NCBI RefSeq assembly: GCF_002158995.1
Contig: NZ_LOHF01000023.1
Coordinates: 39,420-103,419 of the forward strand
DNA from: Pseudomonas caspiana
Lineage (GTDB): Bacteria; Pseudomonadota; Gammaproteobacteria; Pseudomonadales; Pseudomonadaceae
Direction of reading: 5' to 3'
Length of the DNA stretch: 64,000 nt
The notes below the pieces were generated by a model, which was not told where the DNA came from, ran no database searches, and saw only the letters and a list, made by a program, of their open reading frames with translations. The position numbers were made by a program, and so were the translations under genes. Positions 7,108 through 14,877 of this stretch are shown in pieces (position 1 is the first letter of the stretch; every line of letters starts with the position of its first letter).

Positions 7108-9543
7108 ATGCCCGATACTGTTGCTGCCAGCCTGCGTCTTGCGCCTGAAGCGCTGACGCGTCCTTTTTCCGCTGAACAGTTCAGCTTTTCGACGACCAAT
7201 GATCTGGAGCCTTTCCGCGGTGTGCTCGGCCAGGAACGAGCAGTAGAAGCCCTGCAATTTGGTGTGGCCATGCCGCGCCCGGGTTACAACGTGTTTGTCA
7301 TGGGCGAGCCCGGTACCGGGCGTTTTTCGTTTGTGAAACGTTACCTCAAGGCCGAAGGCAAGCGCCTGCAAACCCCGAGCGACTGGGTTTATGTCAACCA
7401 TTTCGACGAACCCCGCGAGCCTCGTGCGCTGGAATTGCCACCGGGCAGCGCGCATCAGTTCATCACGGATATTGGCGGCTTGATCGATAACCTGCTGGCG
7501 ACTTTCCCGGCCGTTTTCGAGCATCCGTCCTACCAGCAAAAGAAAAGCGCTATCGACCGCGCTTTCAATCAGCGTTACGACAAGGCACTGGACGTGATCG
7601 AACGTCTGGCGCTGGAAAAAGACATCGCGTTATACCGGGACAGCACCAACATTGCCTTTACCCCGATGCTGGAGGGCAAGGCGCTGGACGAAGCCGAGTT
7701 TTCGCAACTCCCGGAAGCTGATCGCGAGCGGTTCCATGAAGACATTTCGGGGCTTGAAGAGCGCCTGAACGAGGAACTAGCCAGCCTGCCGCAGTGGAAG
7801 CGTGAGTCCAGTAATCAACTGCGTCAGTTGAACGAAGAGACCATTACCCTGGCGCTGCAACCGCTGCTGGCGCCACTGTCTGAGCAGTACGCGGAAAACG
7901 CTGCGGTCTGTGCCTATTTGCAGGCGATGCAGGTTTACCTGCTGAAAACTGTGGTCGAGCAACTGGTCGACGACAGCAAGACTGATGCTCAGGCGCGCAA
8001 GCTGCTTGAAGAGCAATACAGCCCGAGTCTGGTGGTAGGTCACTCGGCTAGCGGTGGTGCGCCTGTCGTGTTCGAGCCACATCCGACTTACGACAACCTG
8101 TTTGGCCGCATCGAATACAGCACCGATCAAGGCGCGCTTTACACCACTTATCGTCAGTTGCGACCCGGTGCGTTGCATCGCGCCAACGGCGGTTTCCTGA
8201 TTCTCGAAGCGGAGAAAATGCTCAGCGAGCCGTTTGTCTGGGACGCTCTGAAGCGCGCCCTGCAATCGCGCAAGCTGAAAATGGAGTCGCCGCTGGGTGA
8301 AATGGGGCGTCTGGCCACGGTCAGCCTGACCCCGCAAGTCATTCCGTTGCAGGTCAAAGTGATCATCATCGGTGCGCGGTCGCTGTATTACACCCTGCAA
8401 GACCTGGATCCGGACTTCCAGGAGATGTTCCGGGTGCTGGTGGATTTCGACGAAGACATCCCGATGTACGACGAAACCCTGGAGCAGTTCGCTCAGTTGC
8501 TGAAAACCCGTACTTCGGAAGAAGGCATGGCGCCGCTGACGGCCGATGCTGTTGCGCGCCTTGCGACCTACAGCGCTCGCCTGGCGGAGCATCAGGGACG
8601 TCTGTCGGCGCGAATCGGTGATTTGTTCCAATTGGTCAGCGAGGCGGATTTCATTCGCCAACTGGCTAACGATGAGCAGACCGACGCGGGCCATATCGAA
8701 CGGGCGCTCAAGGCCAAGGCCACGCGTACCGGGCGTGTGTCAGCGCGAATCCTCGACGACATGATGGCTGGCATCATTCTGATCGACACCGACGGGGCTG
8801 CGGTCGGCAAGTGCAACGGCCTGACCGTGCTGGAAGTCGGTGATTCGGCTTTTGGTGTGCCAGCGCGTATTTCCGCCACGGTCTATCCGGGCGGCAGCGG
8901 CATTGTCGACATCGAACGTGAGGTCAACCTCGGTCAGCCGATTCACTCCAAAGGCGTGATGATTCTCACCGGCTATCTGGGTAGCCGGTATGCGCAGGAA
9001 TTTCCGTTGGCGATTTCAGCGAGTATCGCGCTGGAGCAATCCTACGGTTACGTGGATGGCGACAGTGCGTCGCTGGGCGAGGCGTGCACGCTGATTTCGG
9101 CCTTGTCGAAAACGCCGCTCAAGCAGTGCTTCGCTATCACCGGTTCGATTAACCAGTTCGGTGAAGTGCAGGCGGTGGGTGGGGTCAACGAGAAGATCGA
9201 AGGCTTCTTCCGACTCTGTGAGGCGCGAGGTCTGACGGGGGAGCAGGGGGCAATTATCCCGCAAGCCAACGTGGCGACACTGATGCTTGATGAACGTGTA
9301 CTGCAGGCGGTGCGCGCCGGTCAGTTCCACGTCTATGCGGTGCGTCAGGCAGATGAAGCCTTGAGCTTGCTGGTGGGCGAACCCGCTGGCGAACCGGATG
9401 AGAAGGGCGAATTCCCTGAGGGCAGCGTCAACGCCCGGGTCGTCGAGCGTCTGCGGGACATCGCCGAAATGCTCAGCGATGATGACCTGAGGGAAGAGCT
9501 GGAGAAGGAGCCAGCGCAACTGGCGCCAGAACTCAAAGCTTAA
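7108..9543 (+). CDS. Lon-like AAA ATPase/protease (LonB/YcbZ-type, PA4576-like)
   Basis: 811 residues. The C-terminal Lon protease domain is clear: catalytic Ser653 in DGDSAS and Lys696 in GGVNEKIEG, 43 residues apart as in Lon (S679/K722). The N-terminal half has a long helical insertion. ATPase motifs are degenerate: the P-loop at 66-72 reads GEPGTGR with Arg where Lys is usual, and the Walker B-like stretch is LILEAEKML rather than LLDE. The start at 7108 has TAAGG seven bases upstream; another ATG at 7101 is out of frame. Family: Lon-like proteins of unsettled substrate, likely cytosolic quality control. Position next to small conserved genes matches PAO1 PA4576-PA4569 from memory. Confidence 0.9.
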   Translation: MPDTVAASLRLAPEALTRPFSAEQFSFSTTNDLEPFRGVLGQERAVEALQFGVAMPRPGYNVFVMGEPGTGRFSFVKRYLKAEGKRLQTPSDWVYVNHFDEPREPRALELPPGSAHQFITDIGGLIDNLLATFPAVFEHPSYQQKKSAIDRAFNQRYDKALDVIERLALEKDIALYRDSTNIAFTPMLEGKALDEAEFSQLPEADRERFHEDISGLEERLNEELASLPQWKRESSNQLRQLNEETITLALQPLLAPLSEQYAENAAVCAYLQAMQVYLLKTVVEQLVDDSKTDAQARKLLEEQYSPSLVVGHSASGGAPVVFEPHPTYDNLFGRIEYSTDQGALYTTYRQLRPGALHRANGGFLILEAEKMLSEPFVWDALKRALQSRKLKMESPLGEMGRLATVSLTPQVIPLQVKVIIIGARSLYYTLQDLDPDFQEMFRVLVDFDEDIPMYDETLEQFAQLLKTRTSEEGMAPLTADAVARLATYSARLAEHQGRLSARIGDLFQLVSEADFIRQLANDEQTDAGHIERALKAKATRTGRVSARILDDMMAGIILIDTDGAAVGKCNGLTVLEVGDSAFGVPARISATVYPGGSGIVDIEREVNLGQPIHSKGVMILTGYLGSRYAQEFPLAISASIALEQSYGYVDGDSASLGEACTLISALSKTPLKQCFAITGSINQFGEVQAVGGVNEKIEGFFRLCEARGLTGEQGAIIPQANVATLMLDERVLQAVRAGQFHVYAVRQADEALSLLVGEPAGEPDEKGEFPEGSVNARVVERLRDIAEMLSDDDLREELEKEPAQLAPELKA

Positions 9544-9557
9544 ACGCAAGCACGGAC

Positions 9558-9650
9558 CTGTAGGAGCTCACCGAGGTTACGAGGCCAGCGATCGCGGTTT
9601 GCCTGATACACCGCCATCGCGACCGTCGTAAACTCCGATGGCTCCTACAG
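9558..9650. repeat. REP doublet, GGTTACGAGGCCAGCGAT type
   Basis: Opens CTGTAGGAGCTCACCGAGGTT and closes GGCTCCTACAG. Same family as 9670-9762 and the element cut by the right window edge. Confidence 0.85.
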
Positions 9651-9669
9651 GGTCTCTGTCAGGCCTGTT

Positions 9670-9762
9670 CTGTAGGAGTTGCCGGAGGTAACGACGGCAG
9701 CGATCGCGGTTTGTCAGACGGAACGCTATTGCTGGCCTCGTAACCTCAATGAGCTCGTACAG
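9670..9762. repeat. REP doublet, GGTTACGAGGCCAGCGAT type, second copy
   Basis: Opens CTGTAGGAGTTGCCGGAGGTA and closes GAGCTCGTACAG. It is a tandem neighbour of the preceding element, with partly diverged arms. The two fill most of the 376-base gap between the Lon-like gene and the next gene. Confidence 0.82.
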
Positions 9763-9919
9763 GGTCTGATAGCGGGCTCACGGACTCTCCGTTCATCCCC
9801 TCAACTTTCCCAATTCAGCTTTTCTTCTATTCTGTCTCGGTACCACGGTTGTCAAAGGGACTGACGCGCCTTACAGCACTTTTAGTGCGGCGAATACCGT
9901 AGCCAACGAGGAGCTCGCC

Positions 9920-10249
9920 ATGTCGCGCAGCCTCTGCCTTACCCGCCAATGCCTGGGTCTCATGACCCGAATCGAGTGTGTGATACGCCCCCTTTCTGGC
10001 GACAATGGCATGTGGACGTTGCTGTTCGCTGCTGGAATGACCGGGGAACAACCGTCGGCAATCAAGACGCAAGGACCGTTTCCCGGAGCCCCTGCTGCCG
10101 AATCGGTGATGCTGGCCATCGCCGAGAGTCTGACTTCAAGCGGTTATGAAGCCGTCGATGATATGCCCATCTGGAGTCTGCACCTGCAGAGCGAGTTGCG
10201 CCGTATCAACGGCGATGTCTCCAAGGCTCAGCGTTCTTCCCCGTTCTAG
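9920..10249 (+). CDS. Conserved hypothetical protein (PA4575 position)
   Basis: 109 residues with a convincing start: ATG at 9920 preceded by GAGGAG at a 6-base spacing. No signal peptide and no membrane segment; two modestly hydrophobic stretches (GMWTLLFAAGM and SVMLAIAESL). No domain recognised. The only support for a real gene is the ribosome site, Pseudomonas-like codon use, and its position between the Lon-like protease and the UPF0114 gene, where PAO1 has an unassigned gene. Confidence 0.7.
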   Translation: MSRSLCLTRQCLGLMTRIECVIRPLSGDNGMWTLLFAAGMTGEQPSAIKTQGPFPGAPAAESVMLAIAESLTSSGYEAVDDMPIWSLHLQSELRRINGDVSKAQRSSPF

Positions 10250-10424
10250 CCCGCTGTAATCTGCGTTACGACGTTACCTTGCGATTCACATGGTCGATGT
10301 GGAGGGCAGCAGTGGTTTCGTCGACTTCTGCGTTAAATCTCTCATGCGTGGCTTTAGGTCACATTCTGCGAATCGTTGGGCGACTGGTATACTCGCCGGC
10401 ATTTCCACGCATCTGTGAGTTCAA

Positions 10425-10913
10425 ATGGAACGTTTTGTCGAAAATGCCATGTACGCCTCGCGCTGGCTGCTGGCCCCTCTGTATTTCGGTCTGTCCCTGG
10501 GTTTGCTGGCACTGGTGCTGAAGTTCTTCCAGGAGATCTTTCACGTTCTGCCTAACGTGTTTGCGTTGGCCGAGGCTGACCTGATTCTGGTTCTGCTGTC
10601 CCTTATCGACATGGCGCTGGTGGGTGGCCTGCTGGTAATGGTGATGATCTCTGGCTACGAAAACTTCGTGTCGCAGCTGGATATCGATGAAGGCAAAGAG
10701 AAGCTCAACTGGCTGGGGACCATGGATTCTTCGTCGCTGAAGATGAAAGTGGCAGCCTCCATCGTGGCGATCTCTTCGATTCACCTGTTGCGGGTGTTCA
10801 TGGACGCCAAGAACATCGAGCCGCAATACCTGATGTGGTACGTGATCATCCACATGACCTTTGTTGTTTCGGCATTTGCCATGGGGTATCTGGACAAGGT
10901 CACCAAGCACTGA
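10425..10913 (+). CDS. UPF0114 (YqhA/TIGR00645) membrane protein
   Basis: 162 residues with four hydrophobic segments (about 13-33, 50-75, 107-125, 133-153). Typical UPF0114 sequence: an N-terminal MERFVENAMYASRWLLAPLYFGLS, then LVGGLLVMVMISGYENFVSQLD and a WLGTMDSSSLKMKVAASIVAISSIHLL helix pair. Inner-membrane protein of unknown function, found in many proteobacteria. A TATACT hexamer lies about 35 bases before the start and could be its -10 element. Confidence 0.92.
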   Translation: MERFVENAMYASRWLLAPLYFGLSLGLLALVLKFFQEIFHVLPNVFALAEADLILVLLSLIDMALVGGLLVMVMISGYENFVSQLDIDEGKEKLNWLGTMDSSSLKMKVAASIVAISSIHLLRVFMDAKNIEPQYLMWYVIIHMTFVVSAFAMGYLDKVTKH

Positions 10914-10940
10914 TCAGCGCTGCTTACAAAGCTTCAAACC

Positions 10941-10980
10941 GCCGCCGCCCGGCCATTGAAAAATGGACGGGCGGCGTCGT
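10941..10980 (+). terminator. Possible terminator after the UPF0114 gene
   Basis: GC-rich stem CGCCGCCCG / CGGGCGGCG with about a 16-base loop. The following T run is weak (TCGTTT), so termination is likely but not certain. Confidence 0.5.
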
Positions 10981-11054
10981 TTCAGGTGGCTGAAATCCGT
11001 TACCTTGTTTAGCGATCGCGTTCTTGCATAAACACAGTTGAGCGAGGGATTCAG

Positions 11055-11360
11055 ATGACCGAAGAAGAATTGGCAGTACATCTCAATGCCGGCAGTATCG
11101 ACGAATTGAACCTGATCTCCATCGAAGGCGGGATTTATCTGCTCGAGGCGCGCATTCAAGGCGATATACAGCTTCTAAGGGGCGAGCGGGGCGAGACGGT
11201 CCGGTTACGCTCCGTGGAGCATGCTCGCGAGTTGCTCAAAGACTTTAACCCTGTGCCGTTTCATCTGGTTCACGCGGTGGTTCACGACGAAATGTGCGGT
11301 ATGCCGGTGGATAAGCGCGATGCGCTGCGGGTGCCGATCAGTTTTCATTCGAAGTGGTAG
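11055..11360 (+). CDS. DUF6482-type small protein (PA4573 position)
   Basis: 101 residues, start ATG at 11055 with GAGCGAGGG upstream. Cytosolic-looking, mixed alpha/beta: EELNLISIEGGIYLLEARIQG, then a basic LRGERGETVRLRSVEHARELL segment and a C-terminal FHLVHAVVHDEMCGMP. The pattern fits the DUF6482 family that is widespread in Pseudomonas; function unknown. Followed by a REP element and then fklB. Confidence 0.78.
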   Translation: MTEEELAVHLNAGSIDELNLISIEGGIYLLEARIQGDIQLLRGERGETVRLRSVEHARELLKDFNPVPFHLVHAVVHDEMCGMPVDKRDALRVPISFHSKW

Positions 11361-11372
11361 TTTGTGATTTTT

Positions 11373-11446
11373 CCAGGAGCTGCCGCGGGCTGCGAACAGC
11401 GGCGTGTCAGGAATATTGCTTTCGCAGCCTTTGGCAGCTCCTACAG
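11373..11446. repeat. REP doublet, GCTGCGA type
   Basis: Opens CAGGAGCTGCCGCGGGCTGCGA and closes TTTCGCAGCCTTTGGCAGCTCCTACAG; related to 4293-4367. Confidence 0.85.
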
Positions 11447-11534
11447 TGGCCTATGCCGGTACTTCATGTGCTAGGCTGCTCGCCCTTTTGATTCGGAGCG
11501 TCTGGTTCAGGCGCTCCTTTAGCGGAGCAGTGAT

Positions 11535-12152
11535 ATGTCCGAAGTCAACCTGTCCACCGACGAAACTCGCGTCAGCTACGGCATTGGCCGTCAGTTGGGC
11601 GGCCAACTGCGCGACAACCCTCCGCCGGGCGTTAACCTGGAAGCGATCCTGGCTGGCCTGACCGATGCGTTCGGTGGCAAACCAAGCCGTGTTGGCGAAG
11701 AAGAAATGACCGCCAGCTTCAAAGTCATCCGCGAAATCATGCAAGCCGAAGCAGCTGCCAAAGCTGAAGAAGCTGCTGGTGCTGGCCTGGCTTACCTGGC
11801 TGAGAACGGCAAGCGCGAAGGCGTCACCACTCTGCCTTCCGGCCTGCAATTTGAAGTGCTGACCACCGGTACTGGCGCCAAGCCGACCCGTGAAGATCAG
11901 GTTCGGACTCACTACCACGGCATGCTGACTGATGGCACCGTGTTCGACAGCTCCTACGAGCGTGGCGAGCCTGCTGAGTTCCCGGTCGGTGGCGTTATTG
12001 CTGGCTGGACCGAGGCGCTGCAACTGATGAACGCCGGTAGCAAATGGCGTCTGCACGTACCGAGCGAGCTGGCTTACGGCGCTCAGGGCGTTGGCAGCAT
12101 CCCGCCGCACAGCGTGCTGGTATTCGACGTCGAGCTGCTCGACGTTCTCTGA
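11535..12152 (+). CDS. fklB: FKBP-type peptidyl-prolyl cis-trans isomerase, FklB-like
   Basis: 205 residues. The N-terminal domain (about 1-105) is the helical FKBP dimerisation domain (VSYGIGRQLGGQLRDNP, then a Glu/Ala-rich helix). The C-terminal domain (about 115-205) is a complete FKBP fold with VRTHYHGMLTDGTVFDSSYERG, FPVGGVIAGWTEALQLM and ELAYGAQGVGSIPPHSVLVFDVELLDV. It speeds prolyl isomerisation of folding proteins. No signal peptide, so cytosolic, which favours FklB over FkpA. Ribosome site GCGGAG upstream of the ATG at 11535. Confidence 0.93.
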   Translation: MSEVNLSTDETRVSYGIGRQLGGQLRDNPPPGVNLEAILAGLTDAFGGKPSRVGEEEMTASFKVIREIMQAEAAAKAEEAAGAGLAYLAENGKREGVTTLPSGLQFEVLTTGTGAKPTREDQVRTHYHGMLTDGTVFDSSYERGEPAEFPVGGVIAGWTEALQLMNAGSKWRLHVPSELAYGAQGVGSIPPHSVLVFDVELLDVL

Positions 12153-12174
12153 TCGCTTTCAAGTCGATTCAGTG

Positions 12175-12210
12175 AGGTGCAGAGCGAGCCTGACGGTTTG
12201 CTCTGCACCT
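12175..12210. terminator. Possible bidirectional terminator between fklB and the convergent small gene
   Basis: Perfect 11-bp inverted repeat AGGTGCAGAGC / GCTCTGCACCT with a 14-base loop. It lies between two convergent stops. No good T run on either side, so this is a moderate call. Confidence 0.5.
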
Positions 12211-12231
12211 GTTCAAAGACTGGCTTCATGG

Positions 12232-12474
12232 TCAGTGCAGTTCCGTGATCGGGCGCAAGGCTCGGGCATAGCAGAACAGAAAAAGATTGCGCACCAGCTC
12301 CTTGAGCACGATCGGCTCGCTTGAGCTCAGCTCATTGACGTCCAGGTCCCCCTGATCCCGCAGCTCATCCAGCGCTTCCTCCTCTAGCACGGCACACACT
12401 TCCCCGGTCTCGCGATGCAGAATTCGCAGATAAGGGTGAGGGCGGTCCAGCCATGCATCGATCAAATAAGTCAT
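12232..12474 (-). CDS. Small conserved protein, probably iron-repressed (PA4570 position)
   Basis: 80 residues from an ATG at 12474 with a strong AAGGAGAAG ribosome site. Acidic, soluble: YLIDAWLDRPHPYLRILHRETGEVC at the start, then a Glu/Asp-rich helix and a hydrophobic C-terminus. No domain recognised. Two Fur-box-like palindromes lie immediately upstream, which predicts expression under iron starvation. From memory the PAO1 gene at this place (PA4570) appears in iron-starvation lists. PAO1 has a cytochrome c gene (PA4571) between this and fklB, which is absent here. Confidence 0.82.
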   Translation of the reverse strand: MTYLIDAWLDRPHPYLRILHRETGEVCAVLEEEALDELRDQGDLDVNELSSSEPIVLKELVRNLFLFCYARALRPITELH

Positions 12475-12497
12475 GTCGCTTCTCCTTGAAGGTTTTC

Positions 12498-12516
12498 AAT
12501 GAGAATAATTCTTATT
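12498..12516 (-). promoter_or_regulatory. Fur box 1
   Basis: AATGAGAAT-A-ATTCTTATT: a 19-base near-perfect palindrome (8 of 9 arm positions match) of Fur-operator type, centred about 33 bases upstream of the small gene's ATG at 12474. Confidence 0.82.
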
Positions 12517-12535
12517 GGCGGAATAGCAAGTCTCT

Positions 12536-12554
12536 ATTGAGAATTGTTCGCATT
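12536..12554 (-). promoter_or_regulatory. Fur box 2 (weaker)
   Basis: ATTGAGAATTGTTCGCATT, a second Fur-like palindrome 38 bases upstream of the first (centre to centre), with a good left arm and a diverged right arm. Confidence 0.55.
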
Positions 12555-12611
12555 TTACGCTGAGTGGTTGATTTGGGTCAGGTGGCCGGGGCTCTATTTT
12601 CGCGCTCGGCT

Positions 12612-12719
12612 GCTGACGACGTGGGACCGGCTTTAGCCGGGAAGAGGCAGGTACAGTCGCTGCATTTATGTAGTCTTACAGTCAGCTTTCCCGGCTAAAG
12701 CCGGTCCCACGTCATCAGC
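12612..12719. repeat. Long inverted repeat, GGGACCGGCTTTAGCCGGGAA type
   Basis: Two 31-base arms, GCTGACGACGTGGGACCGGC... and its complement ending in GTCATCAGC, separated by about 45 bases. This is a distinct REP family from the TGTAGGAGC elements; each arm holds its own CCGGCTTTAGCCGG hairpin. Confidence 0.88.
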
Positions 12720-12764
12720 GGTTCCCAAAGGATTTCTGACCCTCAGCAAAATCGCATCACCAAT

Positions 12765-12796
12765 AAAAAGCCCGTCACAAGGACGGGCTTTTTTAA
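12765..12796 (-). terminator. Rho-independent terminator of ispB
   Basis: AAAAGCCCGTC, loop, GACGGGCTTTTTT. In the minus-strand reading it follows the ispB stop at 12810 and ends in a T run. Confidence 0.92.
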
Positions 12797-12809
12797 CAGC
12801 GCATGGCGA

Positions 12810-13778
12810 TCAATGCGTACGCGCTACTGCAAACTCGCTCAGTTCGACCAGCGCATCGCGGTATTCGCTTGGCGGCAGGGCATCCAGGCATTTGATCGCC
12901 CGAGCGACGTAATCGCGGGCCAACTGTGCGGTGTAGTCCAGAGCGCCTGAGCTCTCGACGGCATTGCGGATGCTTTCCAGATCTTCCAGGCCGCCTTTCT
13001 GAATGGCCTGACGCACCAAAGCAGCCTGTTCGGCAGTGCCTTCGCGCATGGTGTAGATCAGCGGCAGGGTCGGCTTGCCTTCGGCCAGATCGTCACCGAC
13101 GTTCTTGCCCAGGGTTTCTGCGTCGCCGCGGTAATCGAGCAGGTCGTCTACCAGCTGGAAAGCCACGCCCAGGTGGTCGCCAAACGTGCGCAGCGCTTCG
13201 CTTTGCTCGTCGGTGGCGTTGCACAGGGCGGCGGCGCTGTGAGTCGAGGCTTCGAACAGCATGGCTGTCTTGCCGCGAATCACTTCCATGTAGATTTCTT
13301 CAGTGGTGCTGGCGTCGCGAACTTTCGACAGCTGCAGCACTTCGCCTTCGGCAATGACCCGGGTCGCTTTCGACAGGATCTTCATGACAGGCATCGAGCC
13401 CAGCTCGACCATCATTTCGAAGGAGCGCGAATAAAGGAAGTCACCGACCAGAACGCTTGGCGCGTTGCCCCATAGAGCATTGGCGGTAGAGCGGCCACGG
13501 CGCATGCCGGACATGTCGACGACGTCGTCATGGAGCAGGGTCGCGGTGTGCAGGAACTCGATGGTGGCGGCCAGCAGACGGACGTCATCGCCTTCGCGAC
13601 CCAGAGCCTTGCCACACAAAAGAACCAGCAGCGGACGCAGGCGTTTGCCACCTGCCGAGGTAATGTAGTCGCCGATTTTCGAGACCAACGGTACCCGCGA
13701 CGTCAGTTGCTTCTTGATAATGACGTCGACGGCACTAAAATCGTCCGCCACAGCGCGGTAGAAGGCTTGAGGTTGCAT
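12810..13778 (-). CDS. ispB: Octaprenyl/polyprenyl diphosphate synthase
   Basis: 322 residues. Trans-polyprenyl transferase that elongates farnesyl diphosphate with isopentenyl units to make the ubiquinone side chain. Both aspartate-rich metal-binding motifs are present: DDVVD with D84, D85, D88 and DDLLD with D211, D212, D215. Also seen: GGKRLRPLLVLL near 43 and GKTAMLFEAS near 169. Length equals E. coli IspB (323). It is divergent from rplU-rpmA-obgE, the usual arrangement, and has its own sigma-70 promoter and terminator. Confidence 0.96.
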   Translation of the reverse strand: MQPQAFYRAVADDFSAVDVIIKKQLTSRVPLVSKIGDYITSAGGKRLRPLLVLLCGKALGREGDDVRLLAATIEFLHTATLLHDDVVDMSGMRRGRSTANALWGNAPSVLVGDFLYSRSFEMMVELGSMPVMKILSKATRVIAEGEVLQLSKVRDASTTEEIYMEVIRGKTAMLFEASTHSAAALCNATDEQSEALRTFGDHLGVAFQLVDDLLDYRGDAETLGKNVGDDLAEGKPTLPLIYTMREGTAEQAALVRQAIQKGGLEDLESIRNAVESSGALDYTAQLARDYVARAIKCLDALPPSEYRDALVELSEFAVARTH

Positions 13779-13810
13779 CAGCGAGAGGTGCTCCAGAAGG
13801 GTTGCGCCGC

Positions 13811-13839
13811 ATGCTAGGTTGCGGGTTAGAGCGTGTCAA
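13811..13839 (-). promoter_or_regulatory. Sigma-70 promoter of ispB
   Basis: On the minus strand TTGACA, 17-base spacer, TAGCAT; the -10 ends 32 bases before the ispB ATG. Confidence 0.8.
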
Positions 13840-13857
13840 GGTATGACGTCCCGCCTC

Positions 13858-13886
13858 TTGCAACCGCTTGATGCCTTGCGTACAAT
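13858..13886 (+). promoter_or_regulatory. Sigma-70 promoter of rplU-rpmA
   Basis: TTGCAA, 17-base spacer, TACAAT. The predicted start near 13893 gives a leader of about 125 bases before rplU. Confidence 0.78.
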
Positions 13887-14018
13887 CGCGCACCCTAACT
13901 TTCCTGGGCAGCACCTGCCTTACGCAATTGCGACCGGGCCTTTCCAGCCCCGAGCAGCCATGCCAGCCGATACTCTACTTATAAAGAGCTGGGTGAGCAG
14001 GATTTACGGAGAAATACC

Positions 14019-14333
14019 ATGTCTTATGCAGTAATCGTTACCGGTGGCAAGCAGTACAAAGTTGCTCCAGGTGAATACCTGAAGATCGAAAAACTGGAAA
14101 TCGCTACCGGCGAATCCGTTACTTTTGATCGTGTTCTGTTGGTTGCCAACGGCGACGACGTTAACATCGGCGCACCAGTTGTTGCCGGCGCTACCGTTGT
14201 AGCTGAAGTGATCTCCCAAGGTCGTCACGACAAAGTTCGCATCATCAAGTTCCGTCGTCGTAAGCACCACATGAAGCGTATGGGCCACCGCCAGTGGTAC
14301 ACCGAGATCAAAATCACCGGTATTCAGGCTTAA
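14019..14333 (+). CDS. rplU: 50S ribosomal protein L21
   Basis: 104 residues, starting MSYAVIVTGGKQYKVAPGEYLKIEKLE and containing the L21 signature near the C-terminus (HHMKRMGHRQWYTEIKI). It binds 23S rRNA with L20. ATG at 14019 has ACGGAGAA upstream. It is first in rplU-rpmA, with a 34-base gap to rpmA. Confidence 0.98.
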   Translation: MSYAVIVTGGKQYKVAPGEYLKIEKLEIATGESVTFDRVLLVANGDDVNIGAPVVAGATVVAEVISQGRHDKVRIIKFRRRKHHMKRMGHRQWYTEIKITGIQA

Positions 14334-14367
14334 TTTCAGCCTAATCCCTCACTAGGAGAATTGACTC

Positions 14368-14643
14368 ATGGCACACAAAAAAGCTGGTGGTAGTACCCGT
14401 AACGGTCGCGACTCAGAAGCCAAACGCCTTGGCGTGAAGATGTATGGCGGCCAGGCTATCATTCCGGGCAACATCATCGTGCGTCAGCGCGGTACCCAAT
14501 TCCACGCTGGCTACGGCGTTGGTATGGGCAAAGATCACACCCTGTTCGCGAAAGTGGAAGGCGTGATCAAGTTCCAGGTTAAAGGCGCCTTCGGTCGTCG
14601 CTACGTGAGCATCGTTCCGAAGACTGAAGTCTCCGCAGCGTAA
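14368..14643 (+). CDS. rpmA: 50S ribosomal protein L27
   Basis: 91 residues beginning MAHKKAGGSTRNGRDSEAKRLG, with the L27 signature GNIIVRQRGTQFHAGYGVGMGKDHTLFA. The N-terminal tail reaches the peptidyl transferase centre. There is no Firmicutes-type N-terminal extension needing cleavage. Ribosome site TAGGAG. A terminator lies 15 bases downstream. Confidence 0.98.
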   Translation: MAHKKAGGSTRNGRDSEAKRLGVKMYGGQAIIPGNIIVRQRGTQFHAGYGVGMGKDHTLFAKVEGVIKFQVKGAFGRRYVSIVPKTEVSAA

Positions 14644-14656
14644 TCATGCAGCAGCT

Positions 14657-14689
14657 GGAAAAGCCCTGTCTCGCGACGGGGCTTTTTCG
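14657..14689 (+). terminator. Rho-independent terminator after rpmA
   Basis: AAAGCCCTGTC, loop TCGC, GACGGGGCTTTTTCG. It separates rplU-rpmA from obgE, which then needs its own promoter in the 190-base gap or read-through. Confidence 0.85.
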
Positions 14690-14877
14690 TTTTTGAAGAT
14701 TGTTGGCTGCAGGCTTTAAAAGGCTTTGGTGAGTCTCTTGCAAAACTGTTTGTGCGGGCTGTTGTGATGTTGACCTGTGGGGTCACTGGTTTTTGATCGG
14801 TATCGCAACGCTCATTTTTGCAAGAGTCTTATGTATTTATGTTGTTCTGCTCGTCCCTGTGGCGGGAGGCGTGCGTT

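Noticed and set aside
9558..9762. Tandem repeats as a small CRISPR array
   Set aside because: Each unit is an inverted REP pair, not a direct repeat with unique spacers, and no cas gene is present.
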